DNA of 64,000 nucleotides from G965227875 sp965227875 (GCA_965227875.1 OZ245783.1:4712001-4776000), one strand, 5' to 3'. Positions 1 through 8,855 are shown, numbered from the stretch's first letter. Notes: generated from the letters alone by a model not told the origin. Made by a program: numbers and translations.

Positions 1-1
1 C

Positions 2-424
2 GGTATTGCGGTCGGTGCCGTCTTTGCGCTGCAGGACGCGATCTGCGGCCCCAACTCGCTGCCGGGATGCATGGAACTCGCTTTCTGGGCCGGTCCGCTG
101 ATCAGCACGCTGTCGACGCAGACCGTGTCTGACGAAACCCAGGGCGGCGGCAGTTTCAACAACCGGTTCACCGACCACCAGACCCTGCTGGGATTCATGA
201 TCGGGGCACAGTGGTCCTACATGGTCTGCCAGACATGCCAGTTGCCAACCATGTTGACCCTCGGCGGACAGCTCAACTTCCACGGCAATCCCGACACGAC
301 GTCGGGGCGTTCGCCCCAGTTCGGTTTCCAGTATGACGGCGTGTTCGACACCTCGGCTGAGCTGCTGTTCTGGGTCGGCATGAGCGTGCAGCTTAACTCG
401 CTGTTCGCGGCCGCCGCGCGCTGA
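2..424 (+). CDS. C-terminal fragment of an unrecognised protein (cut by window edge)
   Basis: The frame is open from the left edge to a TGA at 422-424, so about 140 C-terminal residues of a longer protein are visible. An ATG lies at 71, but the frame continues upstream of it with protein-like sequence, so it is probably internal. The visible part has two Cys-containing loops (CGPNSLPGC and CQTCQLP) and a C-terminus of alternating polar and hydrophobic residues that could be beta-strands (GFQYDGVFDTS, then LLFWVGMSVQ). I do not recognise the family. It converges on the MFS gene with 19 bp between the stop codons. Confidence 0.55.
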   Translation, partial: GIAVGAVFALQDAICGPNSLPGCMELAFWAGPLISTLSTQTVSDETQGGGSFNNRFTDHQTLLGFMIGAQWSYMVCQTCQLPTMLTLGGQLNFHGNPDTTSGRSPQFGFQYDGVFDTSAELLFWVGMSVQLNSLFAAAAR

Positions 425-443
425 GGTCGCGACGGAAACCTCG

Positions 444-1658
444 TCAGGCCGGGTGCGCCCGGCCCTGGAGGTAGAGCCAACCGATCAGCAGGAACGCCAG
501 GGCGACGAAAGGAAACAGGCCGCCGGCAACCGCGTCCCAGCCGACAAGGTGAAGCAGCTTGCCCGACGAAAACGACGCGAACGCCACCATGCCGAAGACG
601 CACAGGTCGTTTGCCGCCTGGACCTTGTTGCGCTCCGACGGCCGGTAACAGTCCGTCACCAGCGCGGTCGCCCCGACAAAGCCGAAGTTCCAGCCCAGAC
701 CAAGCAGGACGAGCGCAAACCAGAAATGCGTGAGATCGATACCGGACAGGGCCACGACCCCGCATCCCGCCAGAAGGATCAGGCCCAGGCCGATGACCCG
801 CTCCTTTCCGAACTTGTTGATCAGGTGTCCGGTGAAGAAACTGGGCGCGAACATCGCCACGATATGCCACTGGATGACGAATGCCGCGTCGTCGACGGTC
901 AGTCCGCAGGCCACCATGGCCAGTGGCGTCGCCGTCATGACGAAATTCATGATGCCGAAGCTGACCATGCCGCAGAACATGGCGATCAGCAGACGCGGCT
1001 GGCGCATGATCGTCCCCAGCGGGCGAGCGGCCTCGAGATGCTGCTCAGCCGACGGTTTGGGAATGTCGATGAAGCTCACGACGGCAAGCGCGAGAAGCGA
1101 CAGCATGGTCGCGGACGCATAGGATCCGGCGAAGAGCACGGGCGAAAACAGCGCCTTGGTATAGATCACCAGTTGCGGCCCGAGGAAAGCCGCGACGATC
1201 CCGCCGGCCAGCACCCACGATATGGCCTTCGCCTTGAAACCGTCGCTGGCGGTGTCGGTGGCGGCGAAGCGGTAATACATGCTCGATGCCTGGTACGTGC
1301 CGCCCAGGAAGGTTCCCAGGCAGAAAAGCCAGAAACTGTTCTGGAAAATCGCATAGGTCGCGAGTGCGCCGCTGGCAACACCGAACGCCGCGCCGGTCAT
1401 GAAACCCAGTCTCCGTCCGACGAGTTTCATGTACATGGACGCAGGAACGGTCATCAGAGCGGTACCGAGAACGAAGGTCGTGATTGGCAGCGTCGCCAGT
1501 CCCTTGTCCACGGCGAGTTGATGCCCGACCAGCCCGCCCAGGGTGATCATTATCGACGTCCCGCCGCCATAAAGCGCCTGGGCGATGAACAGGATCAGGA
1601 CGTTCTTTTTCGCCCGGCCGTCATCAAATTGTTCGAGGGACACTGAGGGAGTGCTCAT
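444..1658 (-). CDS. MFS transporter
   Basis: A 404-residue polytopic inner-membrane protein with about twelve hydrophobic segments in two six-helix halves and no signal peptide. This fits the major facilitator superfamily in length and pattern. The loop between helices 2 and 3 carries the short basic MFS signature (YMKLVGRRLGF), and the second half has a counterpart (INKFGKERVIG). Substrate cannot be read from sequence. It is the last gene of the minus-strand rib/nusB/thiL run, 62 bp after thiL, so it may be co-transcribed. A role in moving flavin or thiamin compounds is conceivable but unsupported. Confidence 0.85.
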   Translation of the reverse strand: MSTPSVSLEQFDDGRAKKNVLILFIAQALYGGGTSIMITLGGLVGHQLAVDKGLATLPITTFVLGTALMTVPASMYMKLVGRRLGFMTGAAFGVASGALATYAIFQNSFWLFCLGTFLGGTYQASSMYYRFAATDTASDGFKAKAISWVLAGGIVAAFLGPQLVIYTKALFSPVLFAGSYASATMLSLLALAVVSFIDIPKPSAEQHLEAARPLGTIMRQPRLLIAMFCGMVSFGIMNFVMTATPLAMVACGLTVDDAAFVIQWHIVAMFAPSFFTGHLINKFGKERVIGLGLILLAGCGVVALSGIDLTHFWFALVLLGLGWNFGFVGATALVTDCYRPSERNKVQAANDLCVFGMVAFASFSSGKLLHLVGWDAVAGGLFPFVALAFLLIGWLYLQGRAHPA

Positions 1659-1720
1659 GGCCGGAAACTAGAGCGTATCTCGCTCACATGGAAGCGCTTT
1701 GCGTCCGGCAAGCGGTAAGA

Positions 1721-2758
1721 TCACCCCTGCCCCGGGACGTGACTGTAGGACGCGTGTTCCGGTTCGAGCCGGTCGCCGTCCGGGCCGTATACCTCCACGC
1801 CGGCTCCCGCGTCACCGATGCGACCGATCCGGAAAACCGGACAACCCGCAGCCGAACAGGCCTCTTCGAACCGTTCGGCATGGTCTTCGCCGACCGTGCA
1901 CAGGATCTCGTAATCGTCACCGCCGGTCACCATCCCCACCAGGAGATCCTCGCCCCCGGTCGCGACGGCCCTCTTGCCCGCGGCCGAAATCGGAACATGT
2001 CCGAGCTCGAGAACCGCCCCGACCCCGGACGCCCGGCAAAGCAACTGCAGGTCGCCGACAAGTCCGTCGGAGACGTCCATCGCCGCCCGGGCGTGCTCGA
2101 CGAGTGCCGGCGCAAGCGACACTCTCGGTTCGGGCACCAGGTACCTGGACGTCAGGAACCACGTCTCATCGTCGTCGAGCGACTCGGCCCAATCCGGCTT
2201 TTCTCCCTTGTGGAGAGACAGGCCGAGCACGCTGTCGCCGATCGTTCCCGACACATAGATGTGGTCACCGGGCTTTGCGGCGGTCCGTCGCACCGCCCGG
2301 CCGCAGGCGACCCGGCCCACCGCCGTGATCGAGATTGCGGACAGGCCGCCGCTGCGAACGGTATCGCCACCCGCCAGAGCGCAAGGATAAAGCCCCTGAT
2401 CATGTTCGAGTCCTGCCGCGAACAGCGCGATCCATTCGGGGTCGAACGAACCGAGACAAAGTCCCACGAAATAGGCGAAAGGCTCCGCGCCCTTCGCAGC
2501 GAGGTCCGAGAGGTTCGTCCGCAGGGCCTTTCTCGCCACGAGGTCCGCCGGATCGGCCGGAAGGTAATGCGAACCTTCCACCAGCATGTCCTTCGTAATG
2601 ACGTGATCGTAACCGGACTCCGGTGCGAGAACGAACGCGTCATCCTCGAAACCCTCCGCACCAGCCAGTTTGGCAGACAACGGGACGAAATGCTTTCGGA
2701 TCAGCGCCTGTTCGCGTGATAGCCCGGTCAGGTTGTTCCCCGGATCATTTGCCGCCAT
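1721..2758 (-). CDS. thiL: Thiamine-monophosphate kinase
   Basis: Phosphorylates thiamine monophosphate to the active cofactor thiamine diphosphate with ATP and Mg in the cytoplasm. The 345-residue protein shows the ThiL/PurM-type signatures in order: an acidic FEDDAF near residue 38, TKDMLVEGSHY near 55, the GGDT metal loop near 130, MDVSDGL near 225 and GGDDYEIL near 283. The start ATG at 2758 lies inside the end of nusB (14-bp overlap), indicating translational coupling. This nusB-thiL order at the end of a riboflavin operon is common in alphaproteobacteria. No TPP riboswitch is visible upstream, as expected for an internal operon gene. Confidence 0.95.
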   Translation of the reverse strand: MAANDPGNNLTGLSREQALIRKHFVPLSAKLAGAEGFEDDAFVLAPESGYDHVITKDMLVEGSHYLPADPADLVARKALRTNLSDLAAKGAEPFAYFVGLCLGSFDPEWIALFAAGLEHDQGLYPCALAGGDTVRSGGLSAISITAVGRVACGRAVRRTAAKPGDHIYVSGTIGDSVLGLSLHKGEKPDWAESLDDDETWFLTSRYLVPEPRVSLAPALVEHARAAMDVSDGLVGDLQLLCRASGVGAVLELGHVPISAAGKRAVATGGEDLLVGMVTGGDDYEILCTVGEDHAERFEEACSAAGCPVFRIGRIGDAGAGVEVYGPDGDRLEPEHASYSHVPGQG

Positions 2759-3236
2759 CGTCCCTGTCGTCCAGATCGCGAAGCGCCTTCGCCAGATGGT
2801 CGAGAGCCCCGTTGACGAACTTTGGTTCGTCGTCTTCGAAGAAGGCTTTTGCGACGTCCATGTATTCGTTGATGACCACCCGGTACGGCACGTCCATGCG
2901 TGCCTTCAGTTCGTAGGCGCCGGCGCGGAGGATGGCGCGAAGAGTGGAATCCAGCCTCGAAAGGGTCCAGCCCTTTGCGAGGACGCGGTCGATCTCCGGA
3001 TCGAGTTCACGCTGGCTCCTGACAACACCGGTGACGATATCGCGGAAGAACGCGACATCCGCATCCTCGTACTGGTCGCCGTCGAGTTCACCACCAAGGC
3101 GGTGGGAGGGAAACTCGGCCAGGATGTCCGTCAGGTCGGTCTGCGCAAGATCCATCTGATAGAGCGCCTGGACGGCTCCGAGTCGGGCTGCACTTCGCCG
3201 CTTGGCCGTTCCGGGCTTTTTCTGTGGCGCGGTCAT
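2745..3236 (-). CDS. nusB: Transcription antitermination factor NusB
   Basis: A 163-residue all-helical RNA-binding protein that, with NusE (S10), binds boxA RNA and supports rRNA antitermination. The N-terminal RSAARLGAVQALYQMDL and the C-terminal YRVVINEYMDVAKAFFEDD stretches are the conserved NusB core. A basic tail precedes them (KKPGTAKRRS). Its start overlaps the ribH stop by 4 bp (ATGA) and its end overlaps thiL by 14 bp, so it sits in the middle of a tightly coupled operon. Position next to ribH is widely conserved in bacteria. Confidence 0.95.
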   Translation of the reverse strand: MTAPQKKPGTAKRRSAARLGAVQALYQMDLAQTDLTDILAEFPSHRLGGELDGDQYEDADVAFFRDIVTGVVRSQRELDPEIDRVLAKGWTLSRLDSTLRAILRAGAYELKARMDVPYRVVINEYMDVAKAFFEDDEPKFVNGALDHLAKALRDLDDRDDGGK

Positions 3237-3694
3237 TGGTTCTCTTCATCCCCGGCGGCCGCGAACCGGTCACGCAAAGCGATCATGTCGAGGCACGCCT
3301 GCGCGGCAAACCCGCCCTTGTCCTTCTCTCCCGCACGGGCCCGCGCCATGGCCTGCTTGTCGTTCTCCGTGGTGATGATCCCGTTGCCGATGGCCAGTCC
3401 GAGACCGGTGGCGAGATCCATGAGCGCGCGCGCGGACTCACCCGCGACAATGTCGTAATGGCTGGTCTCTCCGCGGATCACGCAGCCGAGCGCCACGTAA
3501 CCGTCGTAGGGTTCATCACCCATTTCAGCCATGGCAATCGCGGTCGGGATCTCGAGCGCGCCCGGCACCACGACACGGTCGTAGTCGCATCCGGCCCTTT
3601 CGAGAACGGCGATCGCTCCCGTGGCGAGTTCGTCGGAGATTTCCGCGTAGAACCTCGCTTCGACGACCAGTATCCGCATGTTGGCGTCCGCCAT
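3233..3694 (-). CDS. ribH: 6,7-dimethyl-8-ribityllumazine synthase
   Basis: Condenses 5-amino-6-ribitylaminouracil with 3,4-dihydroxy-2-butanone 4-phosphate, the penultimate riboflavin step; forms icosahedral or pentameric shells. The 153-residue protein has the substrate loop GALEIPTAIAMA near residue 45 and the catalytic segment ALGCVIRGETSHYDIV near 71-86 with the active-site His. Length is normal. It follows ribBA after only 4 bp and overlaps nusB by 4 bp, so it belongs to the rib operon. Confidence 0.96.
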   Translation of the reverse strand: MADANMRILVVEARFYAEISDELATGAIAVLERAGCDYDRVVVPGALEIPTAIAMAEMGDEPYDGYVALGCVIRGETSHYDIVAGESARALMDLATGLGLAIGNGIITTENDKQAMARARAGEKDKGGFAAQACLDMIALRDRFAAAGDEENQ

Positions 3695-3698
3695 GTGG

Positions 3699-4829
3699 TT
3701 AGTGTCCTTCCGTGTTTTCGTCTATCGGCCGTTGACCGACGATCCGCAACCCGTAGCCGTCAAGCCCGACGATCTTCGGCACGGCGGAATTGGAGAGAAG
3801 AATCATGTCGCGCACACCCAGATCAAGCAGGATCTGCGCGCCGACACCATACTCGACGAGCCGGCGATCCGACTCGCCGCCGACCTCGCCGTCCTTTTCC
3901 GCCTTGCCCAGCCTGTCGGTGACCACGGTCGGCCGGATGTCCCTTATGAGCACCAGCACGCCCCGGCCTTCGCGATCTATGCGCTCCATCGCCTTCCGGA
4001 ACAGGTCGCCGTGCCCTGCATGCATCCCGATGACATCGTCGAGGATGTTCACCGCATGCATGCGCACGAGCACCGGTTCCGGCGTGGTCACGTCGCCCTT
4101 CACCAGCGCGATATGCTCCGCATACTGAACCCTGTTCACGAACACCTTGAGGTCGAACGCACCGCCGAACTGGCTTTCGATCACCGTTTCGAAGGTCCGC
4201 TCGACCATGCGGTCGTGCTTGCGCCGGTAGGCGATGAGATCCGCAATCGTTCCGATCTTGAGATCGTGCTCTTGCGCGAACTCGATCAAGTCGGGAAGAC
4301 GCGCCATGGTCCCGTCGTCCTTCATGATCTCGCAGATCACGCCAGCGGGTCTCAACCCGGCCAGACGTGAAATGTCGCAGGCGGCTTCGGTGTGCCCGGC
4401 CCGTTCCAGGACGCCGCCATCCCGCGCGACAAGCGGAAAGACATGTCCCGGGCTGACGATATCGCGGTAGTCCTTCTCCGGGTCGATCGCCACTGCGATC
4501 GTGCGCGCCCGGTCCGGTGCGGAGATTCCCGTCGAGATCCCTTCCCGCGCTTCGATGGACACCGTGAACGGCGTCTGGTGGCGCGACTGGTTTCGCGGCG
4601 CCATGTACTGGAGTTCGAGTTCGCGCGCACGCGCGGTCGAAAGCGCCAGGCAGATGAGGCCGCGCCCGTGCTTGGCCATGAAATTGATCGCTTCCGGCGT
4701 CGCCATCTGTGCCGGAATGATCAGGTCGCCTTCGTTCTCGCGATCTTCCGCGTCGACGAGGATGAACATCCGTCCGTTGCGGGCGTCCTCAATGACGTCC
4801 TCGATCGGCGACAATTTTCCTTCAGTCAT
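3699..4829 (-). CDS. ribBA: 3,4-dihydroxy-2-butanone 4-phosphate synthase fused to a degenerate GTP cyclohydrolase II-like domain
   Basis: The N-terminal half converts ribulose 5-phosphate to dihydroxybutanone phosphate and formate. Its signatures are intact: DAEDRENEGDL near residue 26, RGLICLAL, SPGHVFPLVA, and GHTEAACDI followed by GVICEIM. The C-terminal half (from about residue 205) aligns with GTP cyclohydrolase II but has no cysteines where the zinc ligands belong: the region reads LVRMHAVNILDDVIGMHAGH instead of the C-x10-C-x-C motif. REGRGVLVLIRD also replaces the usual RQEGRGIG. The second half is therefore probably not a cyclohydrolase. The start was placed at the ATG at 4829 (MTEGKLSPIED); upstream in-frame sequence overlaps ribE and does not look coding. 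It sits 8 bp after ribE. Confidence 0.93.
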   Translation of the reverse strand: MTEGKLSPIEDVIEDARNGRMFILVDAEDRENEGDLIIPAQMATPEAINFMAKHGRGLICLALSTARARELELQYMAPRNQSRHQTPFTVSIEAREGISTGISAPDRARTIAVAIDPEKDYRDIVSPGHVFPLVARDGGVLERAGHTEAACDISRLAGLRPAGVICEIMKDDGTMARLPDLIEFAQEHDLKIGTIADLIAYRRKHDRMVERTFETVIESQFGGAFDLKVFVNRVQYAEHIALVKGDVTTPEPVLVRMHAVNILDDVIGMHAGHGDLFRKAMERIDREGRGVLVLIRDIRPTVVTDRLGKAEKDGEVGGESDRRLVEYGVGAQILLDLGVRDMILLSNSAVPKIVGLDGYGLRIVGQRPIDENTEGH

Positions 4830-4837
4830 GTCCGCCC

Positions 4838-5446
4838 CTAGAACGCACGCATCTGGCCGAGACGTTCGACATATCTCGCCAGCATGTCGATCTCGATATT
4901 GACCGCCAGGCCCGCCCGGGCAAGCCCCCACGTGGTGACGTCGAGCGTATGCGGAATGATGTTGACGCCGAATTCGCAACCCTCGACGTCGTTGACCGTG
5001 AGAGACGTGCCGTCGAGGGCCACCGACCCCTTCTGCGCGACATATGGTGCGAGGGAGTCCGGTGCACGGAACCGAAAGCGCATGGAGTCGCCTTCCGGTG
5101 CGATCGACAGGATCTCCGCCACGCCGTCAACGTGGCCGCTGACGAGATGCCCGCCCATCTCGTCGCCCAGCCTGAGCGAACGTTCGAGATTGATGCGGCG
5201 TCCCTCTTTCCATGAACCGAGCGTGGTCTTGTCCAGCGTTTCCGCCGAGGCGTCGACGCTGAAGCGGGACCGGCCTTCTTCGGTGGCCTCCACGGAAACC
5301 ACCGTGAGGCAGACGCCGGAACACGCGATCGACGCTCCGATGTCGATGCCGGCCGCATCGTAGCCGCACTCGATGACGAGACGCGTGTCGCCGGATCTTT
5401 CCACCGACGCGACACGGCCGATGTCCGTTACAATACCCGTGAACAT
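4838..5446 (-). CDS. ribE: Riboflavin synthase, alpha subunit
   Basis: Dismutates two lumazine molecules to riboflavin. The 202-residue protein begins with the family-typical MFTGIVTDIG, which fixes the start at 5446 although the frame is open further upstream. The two lumazine-binding repeats are visible: SIACSGVCLTVV near residue 40 and GSVALDGTSLTVNDV near 135, each with the LTV core. It lies 7 bp after ribD and 8 bp before ribBA. Some databases call this gene ribC. Confidence 0.95.
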   Translation of the reverse strand: MFTGIVTDIGRVASVERSGDTRLVIECGYDAAGIDIGASIACSGVCLTVVSVEATEEGRSRFSVDASAETLDKTTLGSWKEGRRINLERSLRLGDEMGGHLVSGHVDGVAEILSIAPEGDSMRFRFRAPDSLAPYVAQKGSVALDGTSLTVNDVEGCEFGVNIIPHTLDVTTWGLARAGLAVNIEIDMLARYVERLGQMRAF

Positions 5447-5453
5447 TGGTTCT

Positions 5454-6599
5454 TTACCCGATGAGCTCTTTACGGACCTTTTCATAGGTGAAGAGCCTGT
5501 CGCGGCCAAGAACCATTTCCCCCGTTGGCGTGAATTCCGGATTCTTCATCAACGCCTCGAGTGGCAAGTCGCCCAGCGCCGGAAGCCCCTCGCCCGCTAT
5601 CGCATCGGGAGACTTGAAAAGCGCGACCTCGTCCACGAGATCACGTTCGATAAAAGCGGCCGCGACCTTCGCGCCGCCTTCGATCATGACCGTGTTGAGC
5701 CCCTCGGCACCCATGACGGCGAGCGCGTCGGGAAGACTGACACCGCCTGTCATTTCGCATATCGGCAATCCGAAAAGTCTCGCACCCGCCCGCTCCAGCC
5801 GACCCAGGGCGTCCGCCGACGCACCCTGCCGATGCAGGATCCAGAGCGGAACTTCGTTCGCGGAGCGGGCGAGACGGCCGTCGGGGTCGAGCTGGGCCTC
5901 GCTGTCGAGAACGATCCGGATGGGCGAACGGTCTTCGAGTCCTTCGATACGGCATGTCAGGACAGGATCGTCCGCCCTGGCCGTGCCGGATCCGACGAGT
6001 ATCGCATCACTGCGCGCCCGAAGCATGTGCCCGAACCGTCGTGCGAGCGGACCCGTGATCATGTTGGGCCGGTTGCCCGTTGCCCGGGCGATCTTTCCGT
6101 CGGCGGATACGGCGAGCTTGAGGAGAACCCGGGGTCGGCCCAGGACGACCCGGCTCAAAAACCCCGCATGGAGCGTACGCGCAGCGTCCGCACATACGCC
6201 GGTCACCACCTCGACACCGGCCGCCTGAAGCCTCTCAATCCCCCTGCCGGCCACCCTCGGATCGGGGTCACCGATCCCGATGACCACGCGGCCGACACCG
6301 GCGTCGACGAGCGCATCGCAACACGGGGGCGTCCGGCCGTGATGAGCGCAGGGTTCGAGCGTGACGTAGGCCGTGGTCCGGGGCCCGGTGGCCGCCGACC
6401 GCCCCAGGGCCACCGCTTCGGCGTGCGGCCGTCCACCTTCGGCCGTCCAGCCTCGCGCGACGACACGGGCGCGGTCACCGGCTCCGTCGACGAGAACGCA
6501 ACCGACGGACGGGTTCTCTCCGGTCGTCCCGAGGGCGCGCTGACCGAGCGCCAGCGCAGCCTTCATGAATTCTTCGTCGCAGGCGGGAAACGGGCTCAT
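5454..6599 (-). CDS. ribD: Bifunctional pyrimidine deaminase/reductase
   Basis: Performs the second and third steps from GTP in riboflavin synthesis. The N-terminal deaminase domain has the zinc motifs PHAEAVAL (about residue 58) and TLEPCAHHGRTPPC (about 82). The C-terminal NADPH-dependent reductase domain starts near residue 155 with RPRVLLKLAVSADGKIA and contains MIEGGAKVAAAFI. Its 381 residues match the usual fused length. An 84-bp spacer separates it from nrdR upstream. Confidence 0.96.
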   Translation of the reverse strand: MSPFPACDEEFMKAALALGQRALGTTGENPSVGCVLVDGAGDRARVVARGWTAEGGRPHAEAVALGRSAATGPRTTAYVTLEPCAHHGRTPPCCDALVDAGVGRVVIGIGDPDPRVAGRGIERLQAAGVEVVTGVCADAARTLHAGFLSRVVLGRPRVLLKLAVSADGKIARATGNRPNMITGPLARRFGHMLRARSDAILVGSGTARADDPVLTCRIEGLEDRSPIRIVLDSEAQLDPDGRLARSANEVPLWILHRQGASADALGRLERAGARLFGLPICEMTGGVSLPDALAVMGAEGLNTVMIEGGAKVAAAFIERDLVDEVALFKSPDAIAGEGLPALGDLPLEALMKNPEFTPTGEMVLGRDRLFTYEKVRKELIG

Positions 6600-6683
6600 G
6601 GCATTTCACCGGGCATGACGACGCGTGCGCACCTCCCGGTTCTGCGGCCGGCCGGCACGCCGGCCGCTTTCGCCGGAGTCCGA

Positions 6684-7172
6684 TCAGTCGTCCTCGAAGT
6701 CGACAAGTTCGTCCGACGCCTCGTCCTCGCCGAGTTCGCCCAGCAGTTCCTCGAAATCCTTGGCTTCACGGAAATTCTTGTAGACCGAGGCAAACCGCAC
6801 ATAGGCGACGTCGTCGAGGGTGCGCAGCCCTTCCATCACGAGCTTGCCGACCACATCGGACTTCACGTCGTTTTCGCCCATGCTTTCGAGCCGGCGCACG
6901 ATACCGCTCACCAGACGCTCGACCCTGTCGGGCTCCACCGGGCGCTTGCGCAGCGCCACCTGGATGGAGCGCATGAGCTTGTCTCGATCGAACGGCACCC
7001 GGCGTCCGGTCTTCTTGACGACCGTCAGTTCACGGAGTTGGATGCGTTCGAAAGTCGTGAACCTGCCGCTGCAGTCGAGGCAGAATCGGCGACGCCTGAT
7101 CGCGGTGTTGTCTTCCGTCGGTCTTGAATCCTTGACCTGGGTATTACCGCTCCCGCAATAGGGACATCGCAT
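6684..7172 (-). CDS. nrdR: Transcriptional repressor NrdR
   Basis: An ATP/dATP-sensing repressor of ribonucleotide reductase genes. The 162-residue protein has the N-terminal zinc ribbon MRCPYCGS with CLDC near residue 33, the RRRRFC junction, then an ATP-cone (RVPFDRDKLMRSI onward). A very acidic tail (ELGEDEASDELVDFEDD) extends beyond the usual core. Position between glyA and ribD is conserved in many alphaproteobacteria. It starts 27 bp after glyA. No NrdR box target is in this window. Confidence 0.96.
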   Translation of the reverse strand: MRCPYCGSGNTQVKDSRPTEDNTAIRRRRFCLDCSGRFTTFERIQLRELTVVKKTGRRVPFDRDKLMRSIQVALRKRPVEPDRVERLVSGIVRRLESMGENDVKSDVVGKLVMEGLRTLDDVAYVRFASVYKNFREAKDFEELLGELGEDEASDELVDFEDD

Positions 7173-7199
7173 TGCCTCTGTTCTCCGGTACTCGCGCCG

Positions 7200-8510
7200 T
7201 CAGCCTTCGTAAATCGGGAATCGGCCGCACAGATCGAGCACCCTGGACTTGACGCTCGACTCAACCGCCCCGTTTTGTTCGGCGCCATTCTGGGCCAGCC
7301 CATCGATCACCTCAATGATCAATTCGCCGACCAGCCGGAATTCGGCGACACCGAAACCCCGTGTCGTCGCGGCAGGCGATCCCAGGCGAATGCCGGACGT
7401 GATGGTCGGCTTTTCGGGATCGAACGGGACACCGTTCTTGTTGCAGGTGATGTTGGCGCGGCCGAGGGTCGCCTCGGCGTCCTTGCCCGTCACGCCCTTG
7501 GGCCGCAGGTCCACCAGCATCAGGTGCGTGTCGGTGCCGCCCGAGACGATGTCGAGTCCGCCCGACTTGAGCGTTTCCGCCAGAACCGAAGCGTTTTCGG
7601 CGACCGAGCGCACATAGTCGCGATAGGCCGGCTGCAACGCTTCGGCGAAAGCCACCGCCTTGGCGGCGATGACATGCATCAGCGGACCGCCCTGGATACC
7701 CGGGAAGATGGCGGAATTCACCTTCTTCGCGATGCCCTCGTCATTGGTGAGGATCATGCCGCCGCGCGGACCGCGCAGGGTCTTGTGCGTCGTCGTGGTC
7801 GCCACATGAGCGTGGGGAAACGGGCTCGGGTGAACGCCGCCGGCCACGAGACCGGCAATATGCGCCATGTCCACCAGGAAATAGGCCCCGACCCGGTCGG
7901 CGATTTCCCGGAAGCGCTTGAAGTCGAGGGTTCGCGGATAGGCCGAACCACCGGCGATGATGAGCGCCGGCTTGTGTTCGTCCGCCAGCCGCTCGACCTC
8001 GTCGAAGTCGATCTGGTGGTCGTCTTCCCGAACACCGTACTGGACCGCGTGGAACCATTTGCCGGACTGGTTCGGAGGCGCGCCATGCGTGAGGTGACCG
8101 CCCGCCGCCAGGCTCAACCCGAGAATCGTGTCTCCGGGTTTGATCAGGGCCATGAAGGCGCCCTGGTTGGCTTGGGATCCGGAGTTCGGCTGCACGTTCG
8201 CGAATTCGCAGCCAAAGAGTTTCTTCGCCCGTTCAATCGCAAGTTCCTCGGCGATGTCGACATACTCGCACCCGCCGTAGTAGCGGCGGCCCGGATAACC
8301 CTCGGCATACTTGTTGGTCATCACCGACCCCTGCGCCTCCATAACGGCGCGCGAGACGATGTTTTCCGATGCGATCAGTTCGATCTCGTTCTGCTGCCGG
8401 CCGAGTTCCTTGTTGATCGCGTCCCTGATCTCCGGGTCCGTCTCGCCGAGCGAGTTGGAAAAGAATCCCGGGAAGAGAGGTTCGGTTCCGCTGGTTTCTG
8501 CTATCGACAT
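7200..8510 (-). CDS. glyA: Serine hydroxymethyltransferase
   Basis: A PLP enzyme that interconverts serine and glycine and charges tetrahydrofolate with a one-carbon unit. The 436-residue protein has the expected IELIASENIVS near residue 33, NKYAEGYPGRRYYGG near 56, and the PLP lysine in TTTTHKTLRGPRGG near 230. The start is the ATG at 8510 (MSIAETSGTEP). The frame is open for another 47 codons upstream, but that translation looks non-coding. It heads the nrdR-rib-nusB-thiL run; the 153 bp before it are the likely promoter region, although no convincing promoter was found there. Confidence 0.97.
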   Translation of the reverse strand: MSIAETSGTEPLFPGFFSNSLGETDPEIRDAINKELGRQQNEIELIASENIVSRAVMEAQGSVMTNKYAEGYPGRRYYGGCEYVDIAEELAIERAKKLFGCEFANVQPNSGSQANQGAFMALIKPGDTILGLSLAAGGHLTHGAPPNQSGKWFHAVQYGVREDDHQIDFDEVERLADEHKPALIIAGGSAYPRTLDFKRFREIADRVGAYFLVDMAHIAGLVAGGVHPSPFPHAHVATTTTHKTLRGPRGGMILTNDEGIAKKVNSAIFPGIQGGPLMHVIAAKAVAFAEALQPAYRDYVRSVAENASVLAETLKSGGLDIVSGGTDTHLMLVDLRPKGVTGKDAEATLGRANITCNKNGVPFDPEKPTITSGIRLGSPAATTRGFGVAEFRLVGELIIEVIDGLAQNGAEQNGAVESSVKSRVLDLCGRFPIYEG

Positions 8511-8663
8511 CGCATGGTTCCTTGCCACGAGGCGTTGCGCACTCGCCGGACGGCGCCGGCGCGCGCTGAATAACACGGAGGCCGGCCCCTCGCCAACCTG
8601 CCATAACGGCGATAAACATGGGCAAAACCGCCCGGATCGGGCAGTTCTCAAACGACCTGCACG

Positions 8664-8855
8664 TTATTTTCGCGACATCCGCATCAAAAGCTTGCGCAAG
8701 GCGAGGCTTTCGAGGGTTTTCCGGTCGGTGCCCGCCGGCCCCATGATCGAAACCTCGGTCCCGGTCGCGGCGTCGACTGCGCTCACTTTCGTGCTGTTTC
8801 CGAGCGTGATGTACTCGAAATAGATCTCGCCTTTTTTTGGTTGGTCAGGCGGCAC
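8664..8855 (-). CDS. Small conserved hypothetical protein (DUF6898-like)
   Basis: A 63-residue protein with a clean compact sequence: GEIYFEYITLGNSTKVSAVD, then GTEVSIMGPAG and a basic helical end ALRKLLMRMSRK. From memory it resembles the short alphaproteobacterial family annotated DUF6898, often encoded beside metabolic genes; function is unknown. Its start lies inside the 3' end of hemA (11-bp overlap), so translation is probably coupled to hemA. It is unlikely to be a shadow reading frame because it is the only plausible product of this 190-bp stretch. Confidence 0.7.
   Translation of the reverse strand: MPPDQPKKGEIYFEYITLGNSTKVSAVDAATGTEVSIMGPAGTDRKTLESLALRKLLMRMSRK

Noticed and set aside
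447..464. GC hairpin GGCCGGG-TGCG-CCCGGCC near the MFS gene end
   Set aside because: Lies in the last codons of the MFS gene, with no T-run; likely composition.
5373..7127. A 584-codon plus-strand frame over the ribE/ribD/nrdR genes
   Set aside because: Fully antisense to three well-recognised genes with normal motifs; a GC-rich shadow frame.
8511..8663. Glycine riboswitch before glyA
   Set aside because: The 153-bp leader lacks the conserved paired aptamer cores; nothing riboswitch-like recognised.
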